Shown piece after piece: positions 1 through 5,216 of a stretch of DNA of 5,216 bases; position 1 is the first letter of the stretch; every line of letters starts with the position of its first letter. The notes beneath the pieces were generated by a model. That model was not told where the DNA came from. It made no database searches and saw only the letters and a program-made list of their open reading frames with translations. The DNA lies in assembly GCA_036384495.1 (NCBI GenBank), contig DASVMD010000042.1, positions 1-5,216 of the forward strand, read 5' to 3'. A program made the translations under genes and the position numbers. The stretch comes from JAQGHB01 sp036384495 (GTDB lineage: Bacteria; Patescibacteriota; Saccharimonadia; Saccharimonadales; UBA4665).

Positions 1-238
1 AGATAGAGTCGTGGCTGTTTACGCCAAAATCAGATCGCCTTAAGGCGGTGACTCGAGGATGCATAAAACGGTGGCCGCTATCGTGGAGTGGGCCATCGTT
101 ATATGGGGTACGAGCTGGCTGTGCGGCAGGTGATTGCTCAAGTGTCACGTCTGCATTGGCGAGCAGTTGCTCTACCATAAATGCCTGTGCTCGGCTTTCG
201 AGTTCTCGGGCTATTGGATCCGTTTGTATTTCACTCAT
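1..238 (-). CDS. Unrecognised protein, N-terminal 79 residues (runs off the left edge)
   Basis: The reading frame is open from an ATG at 238-236 to the window edge without a stop, giving 79 residues that begin MSEIQTDPIARELESRAQAF. I do not recognise the family. The first 35 residues look like an acidic, helix-forming segment. A proline- and alanine-rich stretch follows (about 36-45), then a basic patch near residues 60-70 (HPRVTALRR). There is no signal peptide or membrane segment, so a soluble cytoplasmic protein is likely. The start is supported by AAAGG nine bases upstream of the ATG and by a perfect TATAAT about 50 bases upstream. Codon use resembles that of ackA and xfp rather than the GC-rich gene at the right end. 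The opposite-strand frame over the same bases (48-242) has no such support and looks like a shadow. Most of the protein lies outside the window, so no function is offered. Confidence 0.62.
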   Translation of the reverse strand, partial: MSEIQTDPIARELESRAQAFMVEQLLANADVTLEQSPAAQPARTPYNDGPLHDSGHRFMHPRVTALRRSDFGVNSHDSI

Positions 239-286
239 TTGATCGAACCTTTCGGTATTTATTAAGAAATTATTAACTCTACCTTT

Positions 287-292
287 ATTATA
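287..292 (-). promoter_or_regulatory. Possible -10 element (TATAAT) for the left-edge gene
   Basis: The minus strand carries a perfect TATAAT hexamer, which would start transcription about 40 bases before the ATG at 238. No good -35 hexamer lies 16-18 bases upstream: the best is TAAAAA, 3 of 6 matches to TTGACA. Either this promoter needs an activator or the match is chance in an AT-rich spacer. Confidence 0.38.
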
Positions 293-343
293 AACCTGCT
301 GTGCAAGCTTTTTTACAGACAATCAGCGTAAAACTTACATTCT

Positions 344-360
344 GCGAGTGGAAAACTCGC
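344..360. repeat. Short inverted repeat (6-bp arms, 5-base loop)
   Basis: GCGAGT and ACTCGC flank a five-base loop, a perfect small hairpin on either strand. It lies between the TMEM175-like gene and the left-edge gene. No T-run follows on either strand, so it is not a typical intrinsic terminator. It could be a protein-binding site or part of a leader structure. Confidence 0.45.
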
Positions 361-370
361 TCTTAACGCA

Positions 371-406
371 CATCTAGTGGTGCATTTTGGGGCGTAGCAC
401 TAAATG
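371..406 (-). repeat. Inverted repeat downstream of the TMEM175-like gene (9-bp arms, 18-base loop)
   Basis: On the minus strand CATTTAGTG and CACTAGATG can pair over nine positions, eight Watson-Crick and one U-G wobble, around an 18-base loop. The element starts about 35 bases after the stop of the TMEM175-like gene and is followed ten bases later by the 344-360 hairpin. It lacks a T-tract, so a role as terminator is unsure. A 3'-end stabilising structure or an operator for the left-edge gene are alternatives. Confidence 0.35.
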
Positions 407-440
407 TGGAAAAATGTTCTTGTTTTGGTGATAAATACTA

Positions 441-1067
441 CTACTCGGTGCGTTTCATGGCATAAATAGCTTTTTTAGCCACATGGGTACTGCTCCGAGA
501 GAAGTTAAATAGGATACCTAGGATAAAGAAACCTAGGGCTGCATCTTTGTTAACAAAGCCCACCAAAATGGCCAGCGCGGCCGTAACCGACGGAAACGCC
601 ATGCGGATAAAGCCGTTGGAGAGCTCCTGCTCGGTCCAATCCTTGTTTTCGATATGTTCGGCGGTGAGGATGTAGGAGCGCATATAAATAAGCGTGGTGG
701 AGATGGCGATAATGTTGAGGCCGTACAGCGCAATGCCGAATTCACTCCGGTAATACAACCCCAGAAACTCGGCGCTAAATGGCACTAACACCACAAAAAA
801 CAAGAACAGGGCGTTAATGTTGGTGATTGCCACATCGATATTCTGGGCCAGATTGCTGACCACGAAGTTGTGCGATCGCCAGTAGGTAAACAAAATGGCA
901 AAACTCAGTACAAAGCTGGCAAAAACAGGGAAGAGCTCGACCAGGGAGTGCCAAATGGCATGGTAATTGGACACGTCAACCGATGGCACCTTAATTTGGA
1001 ATACCAGAAGTGTCATCGCGATAGCGAAGATGCCGTCGGATAGGGCGTGGAGGCGGTCGTGGTTCAT
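441..1067 (-). CDS. TMEM175/DUF1211-family membrane protein, putative potassium channel
   Basis: This 208-residue protein begins with the TMEM175 family signature in helix 1: R5, then L9-S10-D11, A15-I16 and T19-L20-L21, close to the usual RxxxFSD...AIxxTLL pattern but with Leu in place of the Phe. About six hydrophobic segments can be seen, near residues 12-26, 43-62, 83-101, 111-130, 157-172 and 175-190. The family-typical YWRSHNF stretch (62-68) follows helix 2, and a PFSAEFLG stretch (96-103) ends helix 3. Bacterial members of about 200 residues carry one six-helix repeat and assemble as tetrameric K+-permeable channels in the inner membrane; that activity is family knowledge, not shown here. 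The start is firm at the 5' side: an in-frame TAA lies two codons before the ATG, and the signature begins at residue 5. The ribosome site is weak. It lies 149 bp after xfp on the same strand. Confidence 0.88.
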   Translation of the reverse strand: MNHDRLHALSDGIFAIAMTLLVFQIKVPSVDVSNYHAIWHSLVELFPVFASFVLSFAILFTYWRSHNFVVSNLAQNIDVAITNINALFLFFVVLVPFSAEFLGLYYRSEFGIALYGLNIIAISTTLIYMRSYILTAEHIENKDWTEQELSNGFIRMAFPSVTAALAILVGFVNKDAALGFFILGILFNFSRSSTHVAKKAIYAMKRTE

Positions 1068-1178
1068 GTCTTAAGAATCGCGCATCTAGCCAGATTACGC
1101 AACTTAATTAAGGAAAATTTAACTTTTGGAGATTTACGAATAGCCTACTCCGGCAGGTTCTCGAAACGCCCAGTGCTA

Positions 1179-1208
1179 TTTATACTAGGTCCGGGCAAAA
1201 AGCAGCAA
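1179..1208 (-). promoter_or_regulatory. Weak candidate promoter for the TMEM175-like gene
   Basis: In the 149-bp gap after xfp the minus strand reads TTGCTG (1208-1203), then 18 bases, then TATAAA (1184-1179). This matches the sigma-70 consensus at 3 of 6 and 5 of 6 positions. It would give a leader of about 100 bases. No clear terminator lies between xfp and this site, so the TMEM175-like gene may also be read through from xfp. Confidence 0.25.
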
Positions 1209-1216
1209 CCACGACA

Positions 1217-3610
1217 CTATTCGTGTGATGTGGGCAAAGTGGCATTCCACTGCCAATCACGAACTTCCGGCATATCTATGCCGTGTATTTTTATGTATTC
1301 CGCGTGTTCAATGAGCTTCTGCTGCATCAGCTCTTTCAGCTGGAGAGCCTTATCTCCGGTAATACTCAGGTGCTCAATAACATCTAAAACTAGGTCGAAA
1401 CGATCCATATCATTTTGTACGGTCATGTCGAACGCGGTCGTAATCGTGCCTTCTTCTTTATACCCACGCACATGGAGATTGCGGTTGGCGCGGCGGTAGG
1501 TTAGCCGATGGATGACCCAAGGGTAGCCATGAAACGCAAAGACGATCTGCTTATTCTTTGTAAACAGTGCGTCGTATTCGGGGTCGCTGAGCCCATGGGG
1601 GTGTTCGGTGGCGGGCTCCAGGCGCATGAGGTCAACGACATTCACGACGCGAACCTTAAGCTCGGGTAGATGCTCTCTGAGAATTGATACGGCAGCTAAA
1701 GTCTCCAGTGTAGGCACATCACCGGCACAAGCCATAATGATATCCGGGTCGCCGTCATGGTCGTTGCTTGCCCAATCCCACACGCCGACGCCCTTGGTGC
1801 AATGCTCGATGGCTTCCTCCATAGATAGCCACTGTGGGCTGTCGTGCTTGCCCGTAATCGTGAGGTTGATGTAGTTACGACTCTTCAAGCAATGATCGAT
1901 AGTCGATAGCAACGTGTTTGCGTCCGGGGGCAGATAGATGCGTACAACCGAGGCTTTCTTATTAAGCAGATGATCAATGAAGCCAGGGTCTTGGTGCGTA
2001 AAGCCGTTATGATCTTGCCGCCAGACATGTGACGTCAAGAGGTAATTGAGTGACGCTATAGTGTGCCGCCATGGCAGCTCGTTAGACATCTTGATCCATT
2101 TGGCGTGTTGGTTGACCATTGAATCTACGATACGAATGAAGGCCTCGTAGCTATGGAGGATGCCGTGCCTGCCAGTAAGTAAATATCCTTCAAGCCAGCC
2201 TTCGGCCTGGTGTTCGCTTAGCATGGAATCCAGAACAGCGCCTTCGGTAGCTAAGTGCTCGTCGGTTGACTTTACGCGAGCCGACCACTGACGATTCGTG
2301 GCTTCAAAGACTGCCTCCAGCCTGTTAGAAACAAGCTCGTCCGGGCCAAAGATCCTAAAGTTGTGCTGTGCTTGGTTTTGTTTGATCACATCGCGTAGGT
2401 ACGGCCCAAGCGCGTGGACGTTGCCCTCGTTGCTGATGCTTCGCTGTTTAATCGTAACGGCATAGTTTCGGAAGTCCGGCAAGTCCAACTCCCGCATAAG
2501 GCCGCCACCATTCGCGTGAGGGTTTGCGCCCATACGGCGTGCGCCTGTTGGAGCAAGCGCGGCAAGCTCAGGCAACAAGGCTCCGTTCTCATCAAACAAT
2601 TCTTCTGGTTTGTAGCTTTTGAGCCACTGTTCAAGCGCCGCTACGTTATCGGGGTGGGCAGCGTCTACGGCAAGCGGTACCTGGTGCGACAAGAAGTTGT
2701 TCTCGACCTGTTTGCCATCAATTACTTTTGGCCCCGTCCAGCCTTTAGGCGAGTTTAGTATGATCATGGGCCAGCGCGGACGAGTAGTGTCGTTGTTGTC
2801 GCGCGCGTTACTTTGAATTCTTTTGATTTCATTCACTGCTTCGTCGAGCTTCGCGGCCATGAGTTGGTGCATTTGTATGGGGTCGTCACCTTCCACGAAG
2901 TAGGGTGTCCAACCATAACCTCGGAATAGTTGCTCCAGCTCGTCGTGTTCAATGCGGGCTAGGATGGTGGGGTTGCTAATCTTGTAGCCGTTAAGGTGCA
3001 GTATCGGCAATACGGCGCCGTCTGTCTTTGGATTGATAAACTTGTTGGAGTGCCAGGCCGTCGCGAGCGGGCCGGTTTCTGCTTCACCGTCACCGACGAC
3101 ACAAGCCGTTATGAGGTTAGGGTTATCTAGGATCGCACCAAATGCATGGCTGAGCGAGTATCCAAGCTCGCCGCCTTCATGTATAGAGCCGGGCACCTGC
3201 GGCGATACGTGGCTGGATAGACCGCCAGGAAACGAAAACAGTTGGAACAGCTTCTTGAGGCCGGCTTCGTTCTGAGTGACGGTGGGATAGTATTCGCTGA
3301 ACGTACCCTCAAGGTAGACGTTGCCGACCACTGCCGGGCCACCGTGTCCAGGCCCAGATACATAAACCATATTGAGGTCGTATTGTTTGATGATACGGTT
3401 CAAGTGCACGTAGATGAAGTTTTGGCCGGGCGTTGTTCCCCAGTGTCCAAGAAGTAGTTTTTTGACATGCTCTAGTTTTAAGGGCTCTTTTAGGAGTGGG
3501 TTGTCGCATAGATAGATTTGCCCGACAGATAAATAATTGGCCGCCCGCCAATAGGCGTCAATTGCGTGCAGTGTCTTTTCGTCTAGCTGGTTTTCGTTGA
3601 TTGGATTCAT
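1217..3610 (-). CDS. xfp: Xylulose-5-phosphate/fructose-6-phosphate phosphoketolase
   Basis: This cytoplasmic, thiamine-diphosphate-dependent enzyme cleaves xylulose-5-P (and in many members fructose-6-P) with phosphate to acetyl phosphate plus glyceraldehyde-3-P or erythrose-4-P. The 797-residue length is normal for the family. Layout: N-terminal phosphoketolase/TPP-binding domain (about 1-380), central pyrimidine-binding domain (about 390-600) and C-terminal domain (about 605-797). Visible marks are GHWGTTPG (55-62, His56), GPGHGG (86-91, His89), the family signature EGGELGY (145-151), the TPP motif GDGEAETG (173-180) with HLNGYKIS after it (205-212), GPDE (422-425, with Glu425 the likely catalytic acid) and RQDHNGFTHQDPG (531-543, His534 and His539). 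All expected active-site motifs look intact. Its ATG overlaps the ackA stop (ATGA) and has a strong AAAGGGG site six bases upstream, suggesting coupled translation. Substrate preference cannot be read from the sequence. Confidence 0.97.
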   Translation of the reverse strand: MNPINENQLDEKTLHAIDAYWRAANYLSVGQIYLCDNPLLKEPLKLEHVKKLLLGHWGTTPGQNFIYVHLNRIIKQYDLNMVYVSGPGHGGPAVVGNVYLEGTFSEYYPTVTQNEAGLKKLFQLFSFPGGLSSHVSPQVPGSIHEGGELGYSLSHAFGAILDNPNLITACVVGDGEAETGPLATAWHSNKFINPKTDGAVLPILHLNGYKISNPTILARIEHDELEQLFRGYGWTPYFVEGDDPIQMHQLMAAKLDEAVNEIKRIQSNARDNNDTTRPRWPMIILNSPKGWTGPKVIDGKQVENNFLSHQVPLAVDAAHPDNVAALEQWLKSYKPEELFDENGALLPELAALAPTGARRMGANPHANGGGLMRELDLPDFRNYAVTIKQRSISNEGNVHALGPYLRDVIKQNQAQHNFRIFGPDELVSNRLEAVFEATNRQWSARVKSTDEHLATEGAVLDSMLSEHQAEGWLEGYLLTGRHGILHSYEAFIRIVDSMVNQHAKWIKMSNELPWRHTIASLNYLLTSHVWRQDHNGFTHQDPGFIDHLLNKKASVVRIYLPPDANTLLSTIDHCLKSRNYINLTITGKHDSPQWLSMEEAIEHCTKGVGVWDWASNDHDGDPDIIMACAGDVPTLETLAAVSILREHLPELKVRVVNVVDLMRLEPATEHPHGLSDPEYDALFTKNKQIVFAFHGYPWVIHRLTYRRANRNLHVRGYKEEGTITTAFDMTVQNDMDRFDLVLDVIEHLSITGDKALQLKELMQQKLIEHAEYIKIHGIDMPEVRDWQWNATLPTSHE

Positions 3611-4812
3611 AAGCCACCCCTTTGTTCTGCTTGTCTTTTTATTAGCTCGGCAGTTTCGCGCGCCATAGTGACCGCTTCGTCCGTATGGATAACGTGCACG
3701 CCAACCTGGCTGCCATCCGCCGATATAAGACGATTACCTTGTTGGTTGCGGGTATCGTCAATAGTAATGCCCAAAAAATCCAACCCTTCGCATATTCTTG
3801 CTCTAACCCTGGGGGCGTTTTCGCCTATGCCGCCGGTAAAGACCAGCGTGTTCAGTCCGCCCAGCGCTGCAGCAAAGCTCCCAACACTCTTTTTAGTTTG
3901 ATAGCAGAACATGTCTACCGCGTCTTTCGCGCGCTCATTGTCGCCTTCGATTTCGAGCAGCTTTTTCATGTCGGCAGTTGTTTCCGAAATACCGAGCAGT
4001 CCCGACTCGAAGTTCACCATGTGGTTAAAGCGCTCGGCATCATAGCCTTGCGTGCGTGCGAAGTAGAGGGCTAGTCCAGGATCGAGGTCGCCCGCGCGAG
4101 TACTCATTGCTATGCCAGATACCGGCGTCATGCTCATTGTCGTGTCGATTGGCTTGCCGTTTTTGAGTGCGACTAGGCTCGCTCCATTGCCCAAATGAGC
4201 TATGATTACTTTGCCGTTTGCCGCTGTTTCACCCTCGACGCGCCGCAGCTCCTCTAAGATATATGCATACGACAGGCCATGAAAGCCATAACGACGCACC
4301 CCCTTCGCTTCGAAATGGCGCGGGATTGGCAAAAGCCGTGAGGACGTTGGCAGGTCGTGATGGAAAGCCGTGTCGAAACTAAGCACCTGCCTCGCCTGTG
4401 GCAACGCTTCTTGAAAGACCGTCACGAGTTCTAGCTCGACAGGCAAGTGCTCAGGGTCGAAGGCCGCCAGTTTTCGCAAATCAGCCAGCACTTCGTCGGT
4501 CGCAGCTATTGCTTCATGATAGTCTGGTCCGCCGTGTACGATCCGGTGACCTACCGCAGTCATAGACGTAGTGGCAACTTGCGCGGTCAGCCACTCTATT
4601 AGCAGCATGGCAGCATCCGAATGACTACCTGCGGCAACTGGCTTTTTGCCATCGGGCGTTACGAGATTCGTTGAGGATAGGCCGATACCCTCGATGGATG
4701 CTTCAAGCACTTTTTGGGTAATATCGCGCGCGGCAAACAAAGCAAGCTTGATGCTCGATGAACCGGCATTAACCGTCAGGATGTATGTATCGCTACTATT
4801 CGTTGTTTCCAT
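3607..4812 (-). CDS. ackA: Acetate kinase
   Basis: It transfers phosphate from acetyl phosphate to ADP, giving acetate and ATP. It is a cytoplasmic ASKHA-fold enzyme. Counting from the preferred start it has 401 residues, the usual length. Family marks are VNAGSSSIK (14-22, Asn15), GHRIVHGG (88-95, Arg90), FDTAFH (146-151, Asp147), GFHGLS (176-181, His178), HLGNGAS (206-212), STRAGDLDPG (237-246, Arg239), GGIGEN (327-332) and HTDEA (376-380, Glu379). These align with the Asn, Arg, Asp, His, Arg and Glu residues known to matter in Methanosarcina acetate kinase, so it should be active. The start chosen is the ATG at 4812-4810. An in-frame ATG at 4845-4843 would add 11 residues (MRRKGKINIRL), but it lacks a ribosome site and lies outside the conserved fold. 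The ackA stop overlaps the xfp start by four bases, so the pair forms a single acetyl-phosphate-to-ATP module. Confidence 0.96.
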   Translation of the reverse strand: METTNSSDTYILTVNAGSSSIKLALFAARDITQKVLEASIEGIGLSSTNLVTPDGKKPVAAGSHSDAAMLLIEWLTAQVATTSMTAVGHRIVHGGPDYHEAIAATDEVLADLRKLAAFDPEHLPVELELVTVFQEALPQARQVLSFDTAFHHDLPTSSRLLPIPRHFEAKGVRRYGFHGLSYAYILEELRRVEGETAANGKVIIAHLGNGASLVALKNGKPIDTTMSMTPVSGIAMSTRAGDLDPGLALYFARTQGYDAERFNHMVNFESGLLGISETTADMKKLLEIEGDNERAKDAVDMFCYQTKKSVGSFAAALGGLNTLVFTGGIGENAPRVRARICEGLDFLGITIDDTRNQQGNRLISADGSQVGVHVIHTDEAVTMARETAELIKRQAEQRGGL

Positions 4813-4822
4813 AAGCCTTATG
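4810..4822. repeat. Interrupted palindrome over the ackA start codon
   Basis: CATAAG and CTTATG flank one central base, making a 13-base near-palindrome that contains both the ribosome site (AAGG) and the ATG of ackA. In RNA it could only form a tiny hairpin (five pairs, three-base loop), which might slow initiation. The spacing from AAGG to ATG is only three bases, shorter than usual. It may be chance. Confidence 0.4.
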
Positions 4823-4968
4823 TTTATTTTACCCTTTCGTCGCATACAAGGGAATTATTCTTGGCATATAGGGCCGGCTGCAGAATTTACCCCATATTTC
4901 GACCACTCTAAATCTGTTTCATAAGGTAGTAAAGAGTAGAGACAAATTCGGGAAGCAGGGGGCGAGAG

Positions 4969-5003
4969 GGGCGGCGATCAAACCGTAAAGGTGACCGCCG
5001 CCC
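4969..5003 (-). terminator. Strong hairpin after the right-edge gene, possible terminator
   Basis: Two 12-base arms, GGGCGGCGATCA and TGACCGCCGCCC on the plus strand, pair with one wobble or mismatch (G-U on the minus-strand transcript) around an 11-base loop. On the minus strand the hairpin begins 26 bases after the TAG of the right-edge gene and about 155 bases before ackA. No U-run follows on either strand, so it departs from a textbook intrinsic terminator. It may work with Rho or protect the transcript's 3' end. Confidence 0.55.
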
Positions 5004-5029
5004 GGGTCTCAGTTGTGCGAGCCGTTGAG

Positions 5030-5215
5030 CTAGTTGTCGTTGTGGCCGAAGCCGTAGAAAAGCTTGATGATCAAGGCCAGCACCCACATGGGAGGGCCGA
5101 GGAACGGCATGAACGGCGCCAAGAGCCACCCAGCCTTGGGATTGCGCTTGAAGATGCCGCCCCAGTCGAAGCCCAGCATCCAGCTTGAGCCCATGAACAT
5201 CATCACGAATACGGC
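5030..5215 (-). CDS. Unrecognised membrane protein, C-terminal 61 residues (runs off the right edge)
   Basis: A minus-strand frame enters from the right edge and reads 61 codons to a TAG at 5032-5030. The peptide is very hydrophobic. The first 14 residues (VFVMMFMGSSWML) look like the end of a membrane helix. A short polar loop with DWGGIFKRNPKAG (17-29) follows, then a second hydrophobic stretch (about 30-54, WLLAPFMPFLGPPMWVLALI) and a polar tail GFGHNDN. It is very likely the end of an inner-membrane protein, but I do not recognise the family. Only 6 of 61 codons end in A or T, which supports real coding in this frame and is unlike ackA, where 14 of the first 30 do. A strong hairpin follows the stop, so it probably belongs to a transcription unit separate from ackA-xfp. 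A different frame over the same bases (5129-4908) starts internally and reads into the spacer, so it is rejected. Confidence 0.72.
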   Translation of the reverse strand, partial: AVFVMMFMGSSWMLGFDWGGIFKRNPKAGWLLAPFMPFLGPPMWVLALIIKLFYGFGHNDN

Positions 5216-5216
5216 G

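Noticed and set aside
36..47. Perfect 12-base palindrome CGCCTTAAGGCG
   Set aside because: It lies within the left-edge coding region and has no partner site, so it is likely incidental.
48..242. Plus-strand 64-residue open frame at the left edge
   Set aside because: The opposite strand has a longer open frame with a ribosome site and a -10-like element. This one is Ser/Cys-rich and looks like a shadow.
404..416. DnaA-box-like TTTTCCACA on the minus strand
   Set aside because: A single imperfect match with no cluster of boxes and no replication genes nearby, so there is no case for an origin.
1103..1112. AT-rich 10-base palindrome CTTAATTAAG upstream of the TMEM175-like gene
   Set aside because: Such short AT palindromes arise easily by chance in AT-rich spacers. 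No second copy or promoter spacing supports an operator.
1047..1499. Plus-strand 150-residue open frame opposite the end of xfp
   Set aside because: It lies mainly antisense to the conserved C-terminus of xfp and the start of the TMEM175-like gene. Its composition (Cys/Ser-rich) is typical of an antisense shadow, and it shows no family motif.
2414..2758. Plus-strand 114-residue open frame inside xfp
   Set aside because: Fully antisense to conserved phosphoketolase sequence, with no recognisable domain and no independent support.
4813..4968. Possible sigma-70 promoter for ackA (for example TTGTCT, 16 bases, TATGAA)
   Set aside because: Several 4-of-6 pairs occur in this spacer and none stands out, so no specific promoter is called although one is expected here.
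4908..5129. Minus-strand 73-residue frame rich in Arg, Pro and Leu
   Set aside because: It is out of frame with the hydrophobic, GC3-biased reading that enters from the right edge, and it continues through the hairpin into the spacer.

Overview
The window shows five protein-coding regions, all on the minus strand. Three are complete and one runs off each end. In transcription order (right to left) they are: the C-terminal end of a GC-rich membrane protein (5215-5030); acetate kinase ackA (4812-3607); phosphoketolase xfp (3610-1217); a TMEM175/DUF1211-type six-helix potassium-channel protein (1067-441); and the N-terminus of an unrecognised soluble protein (238-1). There is no RNA gene, insertion sequence, CRISPR array or origin that I can support.

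The metabolic core is ackA-xfp. The two genes overlap by four bases (ATGA), so they are almost certainly co-transcribed and translationally coupled. Phosphoketolase splits xylulose-5-phosphate and/or fructose-6-phosphate with inorganic phosphate to give acetyl phosphate plus glyceraldehyde-3-phosphate or erythrose-4-phosphate. Acetate kinase then converts acetyl phosphate and ADP to acetate and ATP. Together they form a two-enzyme acetate/ATP branch off sugar-phosphate metabolism. Phosphotransacetylase is not in the window.

The TMEM175-like gene follows xfp after about 150 bp and may have its own promoter. A spacer of about 200 bp then leads to the left-edge gene. This spacer holds two small inverted repeats and a perfect TATAAT hexamer. 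On the right, a strong 12-bp hairpin separates the right-edge gene from ackA. At about the same place third-position GC changes sharply: about 90% in the right-edge gene against about half at the start of ackA. That marks the ackA-xfp block as compositionally different from its upstream neighbour.

The organism looks like a bacterium with mid-range GC in most of the window. A Gram-negative, perhaps proteobacterial, source is plausible from the general style of the proteins, but I cannot fix it from this sequence. This is mostly an ordinary metabolic region. I see no convincing undescribed system, and the findings below are modest.
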